A stretch of DNA of 64,000 bases from Clostridium sp. AM33-3 (GCF_003480315.1 NZ_QUIV01000001.1:124001-188000); one strand, 5' to 3'; counted from the stretch's first letter, positions 35,553 to 43,732 are shown. The notes: generated by a model from the sequence alone, not told the origin. Translations and numbers: made by a program.

Positions 35553-36542
35553 ATGAAGGTTGTGGATATGCATTGTGATACCATTTCGGAGCTTTTGCAT
35601 ATAAGAAAGCAGTGGGAGCATGACACCATGCTGGAGAATCATCTCCAGATCGATCTGAACAAAATGCAGAAGGGAGATTATCTTCTGCAGAATTTTGCCA
35701 TGTTTGTGCATCTCGGACGTGAGAAGGATCCGTTTTATACGGCAATGAAACTGATCGATCTGTTTTACACGGAACTGGAACCATATTCCGACCGGATCGG
35801 CATCGTAAAGAACTGGAAGGAGATTGAAGAGAACCGAAAGGCCGGAAGGATGTCAGCCCTGCTGACCCTCGAAGAGGGAGGCGTCTGCCGCGGTGATCTT
35901 TCCTGCCTGCGGGATTTTTACCGGATGGGGGCCAGAATGATGACGATCACCTGGAACTTTCCAAATGAGCTTGGTTTTCCAAACGGAAAAGATGAGAGTG
36001 TGACTCCGGCCCGGGCCATTCCGGATACGGTGCATGGACTGACGGAAACCGGCATTGCCTTTGTGCAGGAGATGGAACGGCTTGGCATGATTATAGATAT
36101 TTCGCATTTGAACGATGCAGGCATCTGGGATGTATTCCGCTACACGAGAAAGCCGTTTGTTGCCAGTCATTCGAATGCGCGAGCAATGGCCGGGCATCCG
36201 CGCAATCTGACGGATGAGATGATCCGTGCCCTGGCTGATCGGGGCGGTGTAGCCGGAATCAACTATTTTGATGCCTTTGTGAAAGACCGCGTGGACGGAA
36301 AAGCAGCTCTTTCTCTTTGCAGGGATATGGTGGCACATATGAAGCACATGAAACAGGTCGGCGGAATCGGCTGTATTGGTCTTGGATCAGATTTTGATGG
36401 ATTTGGAAGTCCGGTTGAAATGAAAGACTGCTCCGGAATGCAGCTCCTGGCAGATGAGATGAGCCGTGAAGGCTTTTCCACCGGAGAGATCGAAGCAGTC
36501 TTTTCTGAAAATGTATTGCGTGTATATAAGGAATTGTTATAA
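35553..36542 (+). CDS. Membrane dipeptidase family (M19) dipeptidase
   Basis: 329-residue zinc dipeptidase. VVDMHCDTISEL carries the HxD metal site, LLTLEEGG the bridging Glu, DISHLND and ASHSNARAMAGHPRNL the following His ligands, and IGLGSDFDGFG the Asp region. No signal peptide is seen, so it is cytosolic, as is usual in Firmicutes. It would cleave L,D- or D-containing dipeptides. GGGAGG precedes ATG 35553. Its 3' end overlaps that of citG on the other strand by six bases, so the two transcripts collide without a clear terminator. Confidence 0.94.
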   Translation: MKVVDMHCDTISELLHIRKQWEHDTMLENHLQIDLNKMQKGDYLLQNFAMFVHLGREKDPFYTAMKLIDLFYTELEPYSDRIGIVKNWKEIEENRKAGRMSALLTLEEGGVCRGDLSCLRDFYRMGARMMTITWNFPNELGFPNGKDESVTPARAIPDTVHGLTETGIAFVQEMERLGMIIDISHLNDAGIWDVFRYTRKPFVASHSNARAMAGHPRNLTDEMIRALADRGGVAGINYFDAFVKDRVDGKAALSLCRDMVAHMKHMKQVGGIGCIGLGSDFDGFGSPVEMKDCSGMQLLADEMSREGFSTGEIEAVFSENVLRVYKELL

Positions 36543-37388
36543 ACCGTTTTCCAGACGGTACAGCAGTATGGTGACAGCCAGAAGATCGGCGCAGCCGCCG
36601 GGACTGACATTCAAGTGGATAAATTTCTGATTCAGCTTTTTCAGAGCCTCCATTCCCTGCGGGGTGGAGGCTCCGCCCATCTTCAGGATCAGGGCAGACT
36701 CGGATTTGACATATCCCTGTGTCACGGTGTTGGTCCGGCTTAAGACATTGGTGTCATCGACATTGGCCATGAGCGTCAGAAGTGTGTCCAGGTAAGCTTC
36801 GTTTTCGGTCTGGCCTGCAGAGAAGGCAGTCCGCATTGCCGGAAGAGAGATCGTGCGGACCGAAGGAAAGCCCTTCTGCGCTTCTCCGCGGATTCCCTTG
36901 TTGCTGTAGCGCAGATAGAGCAGCTCTCCGTTGGTCTTCGGATTCTTCCGGTCGATTTTCTGAAAATCCTTTCGCACGGCATCATAACAGAGATAACCGG
37001 CAAGCATCAGGATTTTTTCCGCGTCAAAGTGTTCGTGGCGCCGGTAGAAGAGGCCGGCTGCTGCTGCAATGGTGCCCATGGAAAAAATCATGCCCTTGTG
37101 AGTGTTTACGCCATCTGTGGCAGCGAACATAGCTTTTTCTGCCTCGATTCCGGTAAGACGGATGGCTTCGAACAGCATATTGTAATCATGGGATTCCCAT
37201 GCTGTACCCTGCTCGAACATCTGAGTCAGATATGGGACAATAGCAGCTGTGCTGGCCTCAAAGGTTGCATAGTTCATATCGGCGTGGGCACCGCTGTCCC
37301 AGCGGTCTACCAGGCCCGGCTTTGGTGTGGCGCCTACTTCCGCCATCAGTGCGTAGGCACATGTTTCTGAAAAAACAGAAGAGATCAT
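36537..37388 (-). CDS. citG: Triphosphoribosyl-dephospho-CoA synthase CitG
   Basis: Makes the precursor of the citrate-lyase prosthetic group from ATP and dephospho-CoA. EVGATPKPGLVDRWDSGAHADMNYATF is the CitG signature. DGVNTHKGMIFSMG and SPGGCADLLAVTI near the end are also conserved. The start at ATG 37388 has GGGGAGG about 12 bases upstream. A TTG at 37421 that overlaps the citX stop (TTGA) is the alternative and would add 11 residues. It lies with citX in a two-gene unit, but no citrate-lyase subunit genes (citDEF) or ligase gene citC are nearby. Confidence 0.9.
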   Translation of the reverse strand: MISSVFSETCAYALMAEVGATPKPGLVDRWDSGAHADMNYATFEASTAAIVPYLTQMFEQGTAWESHDYNMLFEAIRLTGIEAEKAMFAATDGVNTHKGMIFSMGTIAAAAGLFYRRHEHFDAEKILMLAGYLCYDAVRKDFQKIDRKNPKTNGELLYLRYSNKGIRGEAQKGFPSVRTISLPAMRTAFSAGQTENEAYLDTLLTLMANVDDTNVLSRTNTVTQGYVKSESALILKMGGASTPQGMEALKKLNQKFIHLNVSPGGCADLLAVTILLYRLENGL

Positions 37389-37417
37389 AATCCCCGAATT
37401 CCTCCCCAATGCAGATA

Positions 37418-37927
37418 TCAATACAGATCTTTTAAAATATGGCCGATCTCGGCCGTGAGCTCTGCCACGCTGTGACGGCGGCTGCGGCTGCAGGCATGGG
37501 CAGGTTCTTTACACAGCAGGCAGGTCCTTGACGGGCGGCCAAGCTCTTCCCTGGAAACCTTGCTGCCGTCAGGCCGGATGACATCAATATCGAACAGGCG
37601 GCCAAGGCGGTCCTGGTCTTCCAGAGTGACCATCAGTGTCTTGATGAATTCCGGATTCGCGTCTATGCAGTAGAACGCCTCATATCCGGTTTTTTCTTTG
37701 ATCGTTTCCATATGCTGGACCAGAACCAGGCGGTCCTTCAGCAATGCCTCGATCCGCTGGCAGCCGGTGGCAAATGCCTGGGGAACACCATCCGGGACTT
37801 TTACCGGACCCGGGATGTTCAAGGTGAAACTGATCAGACTTTTTTTGTATTGCTGCAGCAGTCTGGTCTGCAGAGCAGAGCGTTGTTCGCGGGCAGCAAG
37901 CATTTCCTGCAGGCTAACTTCTTCCAT
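37418..37927 (-). CDS. citX: Apo-citrate lyase phosphoribosyl-dephospho-CoA transferase CitX
   Basis: 169 residues. It transfers the prosthetic group onto the acyl-carrier subunit of citrate lyase. The CitX features are LAAREQRSALQTRLLQQY, SLISFTLNIPGPVK, DIDVIRPDGSKVSREELGRPSRTCLLCKEPAHACSRSRRHS and a short C-terminal helix. ATG 37927 is preferred over 37966 because AGGGGGG lies just upstream. CitX and CitG encoded without the lyase implies that the target enzyme is encoded elsewhere. Confidence 0.9.
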   Translation of the reverse strand: MEEVSLQEMLAAREQRSALQTRLLQQYKKSLISFTLNIPGPVKVPDGVPQAFATGCQRIEALLKDRLVLVQHMETIKEKTGYEAFYCIDANPEFIKTLMVTLEDQDRLGRLFDIDVIRPDGSKVSREELGRPSRTCLLCKEPAHACSRSRRHSVAELTAEIGHILKDLY

Positions 37928-38207
37928 AAAAATCCCCCTGTGCATAAATAAATTTATATATGCCAATAAAGCTTCTTATTTCATTCGCATGGCAGAAGCT
38001 TTTCACGATCATTTGGCAGAAATCGGATTTGAACGCCATCGGTTTTGAAACAGAAGCTGTATTGGATTTCAGAACACTACTTAGTTGTTACGTATATAAT
38101 TATAGGTGAATACTATATAAAGTGCAAATACTTAATAAGTTATGACCTATATAAAGATGTCCCTATCACTTTAATGCGTTGAATCCACATGAAATTAAAG
38201 CTTTAAA
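37928..38207. other. Intergenic region, AT-rich, no gene seen
   Basis: About 280 bases between divergent citX and the transporter operon. It holds an 18-codon open frame at 37989 that I do not consider a gene. The direct repeat CTATATAAAG occurs at 38113-38122 and 38147-38156, 34 bases apart, and may be an operator or extra -10 material. No riboswitch or T-box is recognised. Confidence 0.5.
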
Positions 38208-38236
38208 TTGACGTAGTGCTCAAAGTGTAGTATGAT
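38208..38236 (+). promoter_or_regulatory. Promoter of the TrpXYZ-like operon
   Basis: TTGACG (38208-38213), 17-base spacer, TATGAT (38231-38236). The leader to ATG 38297 is about 55 bases. Confidence 0.78.
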
Positions 38237-38296
38237 GGAAAAAGTTCAATCGTTTCGCATTGAAGCCAGAATATGAGATAAAGGGAGAGATGTATT

Positions 38297-39337
38297 ATGA
38301 AAAAGACAAAGAAAGCACTCGCACTGATCCTGGCCGGACTGATGACCGCATCCATGACCGCATGCGGCTCCGGTAAAGCTGCAGAAACCACACAGGCTGC
38401 TGCAGATACTGCTGCAGAAAAAGCAGATGAGACAAAAGAAGAGGCTTCAGCTGACGGAGCTTCCTATAAAGTGGGTATCTGCCAGCTGGTACAGCATGTG
38501 GCGCTGGACGCAGCGACAGAAGGCTTCAAAGATGCGCTGACAGAGGAATTCGGTGACAAGGTGACCTTTGATGAGCAGAATGCCCAGGGTGATTCCAATA
38601 CCTGTTCTACCATCATCAACAATTTTGTCGCAGAGGATGTTGACCTGATCCTTGCGAACGCAACGCCGGCCCTTCAGGCAGCACAGGCAGGTACCGATAC
38701 CATTCCGGTTCTCGGAACCGCAGTTACTGAGTATGGTGTGGCACTTGGCATTGATGATTTTAACGGAACTGTCGGCGGAAATATTTCCGGAACCGCAGAT
38801 CTTGCGCCGCTGAATGAGCAGGCAGCCATGTTAAAAGAGCTGTTCCCGAATGCAAAGAACGTAGGTCTGTTATACTGTTCCGCAGAGGCAAACTCCCAGT
38901 ATCAGGTAGATACCGTAAAGGCAGAGCTGGAGAAGCTTGGCTATACATGTGAATATTACGCATTCTCTGATTCCAATGACCTGGCAACCATTGCCACGAA
39001 CGCAGCAAACGGCTGTGATGTGATTTACATCCCGACTGATAATACTGCTGCAGCAAACACTGAGATCATCAACAACATCTGTCAGCCGGCAGGGGTGCCG
39101 ATCATTGCAGGTGAGGAAGGAATCTGCAGCGGATGCGGCGCGGCTACTCTGTCCATCAGCTACTACGACCTGGGTGTGGCAACCGGCAAGATGGCTGTGA
39201 AGGTCCTGACCGGCGAAGCTGACATTTCTGAGATGCCGATCGAGTATGCTCCGCAGTTTACCAAGAAATATAACAAGACCATCTGTGAGGCTCTTGGCAT
39301 TACCGTTCCGGATGATTATATTGCGATCGAGGAGTAA
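38297..39337 (+). CDS. ABC transporter substrate-binding lipoprotein (TrpX-like)
   Basis: 346 residues. Signal peptide with lipobox MTACGS, then an Ala/Glu-rich linker. The binding domain belongs to the ABC_sub_bind family: VGICQLVQHVALDAATEGFKDAL, NAQGDSNTCSTIINNFVAEDVDLILANATPALQAA, IPVLGTAVTEY, LYCSAEANSQYQ, GVPIIAGEEGICSGCGAATLSISYYDLG. In streptococci and clostridia this family (TrpXYZ) takes up aromatic amino acids, but the substrate here is not proven. It heads a three-gene operon. Confidence 0.9.
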   Translation: MKKTKKALALILAGLMTASMTACGSGKAAETTQAAADTAAEKADETKEEASADGASYKVGICQLVQHVALDAATEGFKDALTEEFGDKVTFDEQNAQGDSNTCSTIINNFVAEDVDLILANATPALQAAQAGTDTIPVLGTAVTEYGVALGIDDFNGTVGGNISGTADLAPLNEQAAMLKELFPNAKNVGLLYCSAEANSQYQVDTVKAELEKLGYTCEYYAFSDSNDLATIATNAANGCDVIYIPTDNTAAANTEIINNICQPAGVPIIAGEEGICSGCGAATLSISYYDLGVATGKMAVKVLTGEADISEMPIEYAPQFTKKYNKTICEALGITVPDDYIAIEE

Positions 39338-39344
39338 CTGACAT

Positions 39345-40250
39345 ATGATGAGTTTGATAAATGCCCTGCCTGGCGCAGTGGCACAGGGCCTGATCTGGGG
39401 CATTATGGCGATCGGAGTGTATCTGACCTTCCGTATCCTGGATATCGCAGATCTGACCGTAGACGGATCCCTCGGAACCGGCGGTGCGGTATGTATTATG
39501 CTGATGCTGTCCGGGCAGAATGTATGGGTAGCCATGGCAGGCGCAACGGCAGCCGGCATGGCAGCCGGCCTTGCAACTGGAATCCTTCATACCTTTATGG
39601 GAATCCCGGCGATCCTGGCCGGAATCCTGACCCAGCTTGGTCTGTATTCCATCAATTTAAAGACCATGGGGAAGGCAAACCAGGCAATCAATGTCGACAA
39701 GTATGACCTGCTGGTTTCCCTGCGCTTTATCCGGAAGGTTCCGTTTTATAAAAACACGATCCTGATCGTGGCGATTGCGATCATTCTTCTGATCGTTGTC
39801 TTATACTGGTTTTTTGGTACGGAACTTGGCTGCTCCTTACGCGCTACCGGCTGCAACGATAAGATGGCCCGCGCACAGGGCATCAACACTGATTTTAACC
39901 GTGTGCTGGGACTTATGATCTCCAATGGTCTGGTAGCACTTTCCGGTGCTATGCTCTGCCAGTATCAGGGCTTTGCAGATATCAATATGGGCCGCGGTGC
40001 TATTGTCATCGGCCTGGCTGCAGTTATCATCGGTGAAGCGATCTTTGGAAAAGTGTTCCGCAATTTTGGCTTCAAGCTGCTTGCGGTTGCTCTGGGCTCG
40101 ATCATCTATTACCTGGTTTTGCAGGTCGTGATCTGGCTCGGCATCGACACAGATCTGTTAAAACTGTTATCCGCAGGAGTTGTTGCCGTGTTCCTGGCTA
40201 TCCCTACCTGGAAGAGCCGCTATTTTTCAAATATGGGAAAGAGAGGGTAG
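39345..40250 (+). CDS. ABC transporter permease (TrpY-like)
   Basis: 301-residue polytopic permease of the branched-chain/ribose type (BPD_transp_2). About eight hydrophobic segments are visible. GAVAQGLIWGIMAIGVYLTFRILDIADLTVDGSLGTGG at the N-terminus and GCNDKMARAQGINTDFNRVLGLMISNGLVALSGAMLCQYQGFADINMGRGAIVIGLAAVIIGE are typical of the TrpXYZ-like uptake group. It lies 7 bases downstream of the binding protein and 6 upstream of the ATPase. ATG 39348 is an alternative start. Confidence 0.9.
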   Translation: MMSLINALPGAVAQGLIWGIMAIGVYLTFRILDIADLTVDGSLGTGGAVCIMLMLSGQNVWVAMAGATAAGMAAGLATGILHTFMGIPAILAGILTQLGLYSINLKTMGKANQAINVDKYDLLVSLRFIRKVPFYKNTILIVAIAIILLIVVLYWFFGTELGCSLRATGCNDKMARAQGINTDFNRVLGLMISNGLVALSGAMLCQYQGFADINMGRGAIVIGLAAVIIGEAIFGKVFRNFGFKLLAVALGSIIYYLVLQVVIWLGIDTDLLKLLSAGVVAVFLAIPTWKSRYFSNMGKRG

Positions 40251-40256
40251 GAACGT

Positions 40257-41054
40257 ATGCTGGAGATAAAAAATATCACAAAAACCTTCAACAAGGGAAC
40301 CGTCAATGAAAAGAAGGCGCTGCGCGGTGTGAATCTTACGTTAAATGACGGGGATTTCGTAACGGTGATCGGAGGCAACGGTGCAGGAAAATCCACATTG
40401 CTGAACGCGATAGCCGGTGTCTGGCCGGTTGACAGCGGTGCCATTGTCATAGACGGAAAGGATGTCACAAGACTTCCGGAATATAAGCGTGCCGCATTTC
40501 TCGGCCGTGTTTTTCAGGATCCGATGAATGGAACTGCGGCAACCATGGGCATCGAGGAAAATCTTGCTCTGGCTTTGCGGCGCGGAAGAATGCGAAGCTT
40601 AAAGCCGGGAATCAAAAATGAAGAGCGCAAGCTTTATGTTGATATGTTAAAACGGCTTGGCCTTGGTCTGGAGGACCGTCTCACCTCTAAGGTGGGACTT
40701 CTTTCCGGCGGACAGCGTCAGGCACTGACGCTTCTTATGTCCACCTTGCAGCGTCCAAAGCTTTTGCTTTTAGATGAGCATACCGCGGCGCTGGATCCGA
40801 AAACCGCAAAGAAGGTGCTGGATCTGACGGCAGAAATGGTGGAAGAGCAGAAGCTTACCACTCTGATGATCACGCACAATATGCGTGATGCCATCCACAT
40901 GGGCAACCGCCTGATCATGATGCATGAAGGAAATGTTATTTATGATGTGGCTGGGGAGGAAAAGAAGAATCTTACCGTGGATGACCTGCTGCATAAATTT
41001 GAGGAGGCCAGCGGCGAGGAGTTTGCAAATGACCGTATGATGCTTGCAAAATAA
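40257..41054 (+). CDS. ABC transporter ATPase (TrpZ-like)
   Basis: 265-residue ABC ATPase. Walker A GGNGAGKST, Q-loop VFQDPMNGTAATMGIEENLALA, signature LSGGQRQALTLLM, Walker B LLLLDEHTAALDP, H-loop ITHNMRDA. Position 2 of the Walker B tail is His (DEHTAALD), a usual variant of this group. It energises the uptake system encoded just upstream. Confidence 0.94.
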   Translation: MLEIKNITKTFNKGTVNEKKALRGVNLTLNDGDFVTVIGGNGAGKSTLLNAIAGVWPVDSGAIVIDGKDVTRLPEYKRAAFLGRVFQDPMNGTAATMGIEENLALALRRGRMRSLKPGIKNEERKLYVDMLKRLGLGLEDRLTSKVGLLSGGQRQALTLLMSTLQRPKLLLLDEHTAALDPKTAKKVLDLTAEMVEEQKLTTLMITHNMRDAIHMGNRLIMMHEGNVIYDVAGEEKKNLTVDDLLHKFEEASGEEFANDRMMLAK

Positions 41055-41071
41055 AAGACTGGTACAGAATG

Positions 41072-41110
41072 ACCGGCAGTGTGTAAATGATTTGGCACTC
41101 TGCCGGTTTT
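41072..41110 (+). terminator. Terminator of the transporter operon
   Basis: ACCGGCAG (41072-41079) pairs with CTGCCGGT (41100-41107) followed by TTTTG. The 3' arm lies inside the next promoter (41092-41120). Confidence 0.75.
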
Positions 41111-41120
41111 GTGCTATACT
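41092..41120 (+). promoter_or_regulatory. Promoter overlapping the terminator
   Basis: TTGGCA (41092-41097), 17-base spacer, TATACT (41115-41120). The -35 lies in the loop of the preceding terminator, and the 3' arm of that stem lies in the spacer. Confidence 0.7.
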
Positions 41121-41169
41121 AAAGATAATAAATACAGTTGGATTTTGATTTCCCAAAGGAGGATTTCTT

Positions 41170-41820
41170 ATGGATAAAAGCAAACTGGTCATTACCATTG
41201 AGCGTCAGTACGGAAGCGGCGGACGTATCGTCGGAAAAAAGCTGGCGGAGGAGCTGGGTATTTCTTTTTATGATGATGAAATCTTAAGTATGACCGCAGA
41301 GAAAAGTGCGGTAGGAGAGAAGTATTTCCGTCTTGCTGATGAAAAGGCAGGAAATAACCTGCTGCGTAAGATCGTAGGCAATCTCCGTTTCCCTGTCGGC
41401 ATTTTTGAGGAACCGAAAAAAGAAGGAGATGTCACCTCTCCGGATAACCTGTTTCGTTTCCAGGCTGAGGTTATCCGTGAACTTGCTTCCGCAGAGTCCT
41501 GCGTCATCGTGGGCCGCTGTGCAGATTATATTCTGGAGACCTCCGGAAAGACGGATCTGGTCAAGATCTTTGTGTATGCAGACCTTTCCACCTGTGTACG
41601 CAGAACCCAGGAAACCGATGGCATCACCGATACCAAGGAAGCACTTAACAAATTAAACAGGATCACCAAACAGCGTAAATCTTATCATAAGTATTTTACC
41701 GGAAAAGAATGGGAAGATGTCACAAACTATGATCTGCCGATCAATGCAAGTAAGCTGGAACTGGATCAGGTCGTTGAGCTGATCAAGGATTATATCCGCA
41801 TGATCGGATATGATATCTGA
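41170..41820 (+). CDS. Cytidylate kinase-like family protein
   Basis: 216 residues. ITIERQYGSGGRIVGKKLAEELGISFYDDEIL is the P-loop and start of the cytidylate-kinase-like family (a shortened nucleoside kinase fold). SCVIVGRCADYIL and VYADLSTCVRRTQETD correspond to the lid and Arg-rich region. The role in vivo is not established; the family is common in gut Clostridia as single genes. It lies alone between two terminators. Confidence 0.88.
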   Translation: MDKSKLVITIERQYGSGGRIVGKKLAEELGISFYDDEILSMTAEKSAVGEKYFRLADEKAGNNLLRKIVGNLRFPVGIFEEPKKEGDVTSPDNLFRFQAEVIRELASAESCVIVGRCADYILETSGKTDLVKIFVYADLSTCVRRTQETDGITDTKEALNKLNRITKQRKSYHKYFTGKEWEDVTNYDLPINASKLELDQVVELIKDYIRMIGYDI

Positions 41821-41837
41821 ATGGTACATTCTCGCGC

Positions 41838-41870
41838 AAAAAAGACCGTCACAGAGTGGCGGCCTTTTTT
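41838..41870. terminator. Bidirectional terminator
   Basis: A stem of GACCGTCA against TGGCGGCC (one mismatch) is framed by AAAAAA on the left and TTTTTT on the right. It serves the kinase-like gene and the convergent lipoprotein gene. Confidence 0.85.
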
Positions 41871-41875
41871 GCGTT

Positions 41876-41893
41876 GTGCGCCCAGAGGCGCAC
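41876..41893. repeat. GTGCGCC hairpin, copy 1
   Basis: GTGCGCC-CAGA-GGCGCAC, a 7-bp stem with 4-base loop, 17 bases past the stop of the minus-strand lipoprotein gene. A near-identical copy follows lexA at 42912-42929. Confidence 0.75.
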
Positions 41894-41910
41894 GCTTTCA
41901 TGATAGAAAA

Positions 41911-42717
41911 TTACTTTTTGGTGATTTTTACAGCCTTGATCTCTTTGTCGTTGATAGAACCGTCATACTGGATCTGAAGGGTATCACCCTCAGCGTACTG
42001 GCTGAGATCGATGCTGTCGGATACGAATGTGAAGAAGTCACCGGTCTGTGCTTCCAGAACGATGTGATCACCGTCTTCACCAAGCTGTGCAACCTTGCCG
42101 ACAAATGCGTCGATCTGGGCTTCGTCAGTATCCTTTGCGTCATCCATAACGATCTTGATGGCTAACGGCTCATCATCCAGATCACCGAGATAGGTTACCT
42201 CTGCGGCTGCGCCGGCCTGGATACCGTCCTTGCCAACAACATATGCGTTGCCGGTCAGAACCTTGTAGTCTTCTCCGTCAACCTCCAGGGTCATGGAATC
42301 GGAAGCAACATCCTTGACGGTGCCGTCAGCAACCGGATCCATGCTCTGCTCCAACATGGAAGCAGTAACTTCCATGGCTATAGCCGGAATCGGATCCTCT
42401 GCATTGTTTGCCGGGACGGTAAGGTCTACCCAGTCACCTTCGGAGAGAGGAAAATCTTTGGTAACCTCTGCTTTGGAGATATCATACTTTCTTTCCTGGT
42501 CATCGTAATCATCTTTTACGGTAAGGATATCACCGTCAATTGCGGTGATCACGCCGCTGGTGTAGTCCTCCTCAGTCTCAGCTTCGCTGGAAGTCTCAGC
42601 AGCTGTGGTGGTTGTTTCTGCCGGAGCTGCAGTGGTCTCTGCTGCTTTTTTGCTGGAGCAGGCTGCTGCACTGATGGAAACTGCTGCGATAGCAGTAATA
42701 AGTAATGCCTTTTTCAT
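41911..42717 (-). CDS. Lipoprotein with three beta-repeat units
   Basis: 268 residues. The signal peptide ends in a lipobox-like SISAAAC, followed by a Thr/Ala/Glu-rich linker. The rest contains three short repeats of the form G-V/T-V-x-x-I-x-x-D-x-x-T/V-L-x-V-x-x: SGVITAIDGDILTVKDDY, DGTVKDVASDSMTLEVDGEDY and VGKVAQLGEDGDHIVLEAQ. Each is followed by a valine-rich strand segment, suggesting small beta-barrel modules on the outer face of the membrane. I do not recognise a named family and propose no function. It is a single gene between a bidirectional terminator and lexA's 3' hairpins. Confidence 0.82.
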   Translation of the reverse strand: MKKALLITAIAAVSISAAACSSKKAAETTAAPAETTTTAAETSSEAETEEDYTSGVITAIDGDILTVKDDYDDQERKYDISKAEVTKDFPLSEGDWVDLTVPANNAEDPIPAIAMEVTASMLEQSMDPVADGTVKDVASDSMTLEVDGEDYKVLTGNAYVVGKDGIQAGAAAEVTYLGDLDDEPLAIKIVMDDAKDTDEAQIDAFVGKVAQLGEDGDHIVLEAQTGDFFTFVSDSIDLSQYAEGDTLQIQYDGSINDKEIKAVKITKK

Positions 42718-42864
42718 AATATATCACTCCTCTGATTTTTCTTTGCCGACTGGAAATAAGAAATCGACAATGATGAGTTTACTACAAAGCCATTCAAAAT
42801 ACCATTGATTTTTTATTAAGTTTTTTTCAAAATGGTGAACATTTGGTGAATTTCCTATCATATG

Positions 42865-42908
42865 CAGAATGAGGGCTTCCCATCGGGTGATGGGAAGCCC
42901 TCATTCTG
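42865..42908. terminator. 20-bp perfect hairpin after lexA
   Basis: CAGAATGAGGGCTTCCCATC (42865-42884) pairs with its exact complement at 42889-42908 over a 4-base loop. It lies 40 bases past the lexA stop (minus strand). It lacks a T-run, so it may block RNA decay or act as a terminator helped by the adjacent GTGCGCC hairpin. Confidence 0.7.
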
Positions 42909-42911
42909 TGA

Positions 42912-42929
42912 GTGCGCCCGGCGGCGCAC
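42912..42929. repeat. GTGCGCC hairpin, copy 2
   Basis: GTGCGCC-CGGC-GGCGCAC, the same 7-bp stem as at 41876-41893, 18 bases past the lexA stop codon. Confidence 0.75.
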
Positions 42930-42947
42930 GTTTCAGACCCGGACCAT

Positions 42948-43565
42948 TCAGTCCATCATGCGGAACAGTCCGATGACCTTGCCGAGAATCTGCACGTGAT
43001 CTACGATAATCGGCTCCATGGTGTCATTCTCCGGCTGAAGGCGGTAATGACCGTTTTCCTTGTAAAAACGCTTAACCGTGGCAGAGTCGTCCACCAGCGC
43101 AACGACGATCTCTCCGTTTTCTGCGGTGTTTGTCTGTTCAACGATGACCCGGTCACCGTTGAAGATACCGGCATTGATCATGCTTTCGCCTTTTACCTTC
43201 AGCATAAAGGTGTCAGTGTTCGGCAGGATCTCTGCAGGAATCGGGAAGTAGTCCTCAATATGTTCCTGAGCGAGGATTGGTTCTCCTGCGGCCACGGTGC
43301 CGATGATGGGTACCTGGACCATCTCGCGGCGGTTCAGCGCAAATTCATCGTCCAGGATCTCAATAGCACGCGGCTTGGTGGGATCCCGGCGGATGTAGCC
43401 GTTGGCTTCCAGAGATTCCAGATGAGAGTGGACGGATGATGTGGATTTTAAATGAACAGCCTCGCAGATTTCGCGGACTGCCGGCGGATAGCCCTTCTTT
43501 AAGATGCATTCTTTGATATATGTTAAAATTTCCTGCTGTTTTGCGGTAATCTTACCCTGACCCAT
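42948..43565 (-). CDS. lexA: SOS repressor LexA
   Basis: 205-residue repressor and self-cleaving protease. The N-terminal winged helix has TAKQQEILTYIKECILKKGYPPAVREICEAVHLKSTSSVHSHL. The cleavage site is Ala93-Gly94 in GTVAAGEP, and the catalytic pair is Ser128 (VKGESM) and Lys165 (SATVKRF). The start is ATG 43565, with GGAGG seven bases upstream; the longer open frame reaching 44042 crosses the promoter and is not real. It probably represses itself and the divergent LysM gene through three boxes at 43647-43732. Confidence 0.97.
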   Translation of the reverse strand: MGQGKITAKQQEILTYIKECILKKGYPPAVREICEAVHLKSTSSVHSHLESLEANGYIRRDPTKPRAIEILDDEFALNRREMVQVPIIGTVAAGEPILAQEHIEDYFPIPAEILPNTDTFMLKVKGESMINAGIFNGDRVIVEQTNTAENGEIVVALVDDSATVKRFYKENGHYRLQPENDTMEPIIVDHVQILGKVIGLFRMMD

Positions 43566-43620
43566 ATTGTTTCCTCCATGCGGATGTATTCTATTCTGTG
43601 GTGTATGTTTTTCTACAAAT

Positions 43621-43649
43621 ATAGTAACACAGCTTTCTGTAAAAAGCAA
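43621..43649 (-). promoter_or_regulatory. lexA promoter
   Basis: On the minus strand, TTGCTT (43644-43649), a 17-base spacer and TACTAT (43621-43626). SOS box 1 overlaps the -35, as expected for autoregulation. Confidence 0.65.
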
Positions 43650-43660
43650 ACCTTTGTTCG
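43647..43660. promoter_or_regulatory. SOS box 1
   Basis: CAAAC-CTTT-GTTCG, reading CGAAC-N4-GTTTG on the other strand. This matches the Firmicute LexA consensus CGAACRNRYGTTYC in its half-sites. It overlaps the lexA -35. Confidence 0.8.
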
Positions 43661-43679
43661 GTTTTTCTGCAAAAACATA

Positions 43680-43708
43680 TTGACAAACAAATGTTCGGAT
43701 CCTATAAT
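43680..43708 (+). promoter_or_regulatory. Promoter of the YneA-like gene
   Basis: Consensus TTGACA (43680-43685), 17-base spacer, TATAAT (43703-43708). SOS box 2 fills the spacer and box 3 lies just downstream of the -10, so the promoter should be tightly repressed until DNA damage. Confidence 0.88.
43684..43697. promoter_or_regulatory. SOS box 2
   Basis: CAAAC-AAAT-GTTCG with the same half-sites as box 1, placed between the -35 and -10 of the LysM gene. Confidence 0.85.
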
Positions 43709-43718
43709 AGAAACATAA

Positions 43719-43732
43719 CAAACGTACGTTCG
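43719..43732. promoter_or_regulatory. SOS box 3
   Basis: CAAAC-GTAC-GTTCG, the most symmetric of the three, 10 bases downstream of the TATAAT box and near the transcription start. Confidence 0.85.

Noticed and set aside
37989..38048. 18-codon frame in the citX-transporter gap
   Set aside because: Too short, no ribosome site and no recognised family; possibly a gene remnant.
37967..38296. T-box or riboswitch for the TrpXYZ-like operon
   Set aside because: The promoter is only 60 bases from the ATG and no specifier or antiterminator structure is visible.
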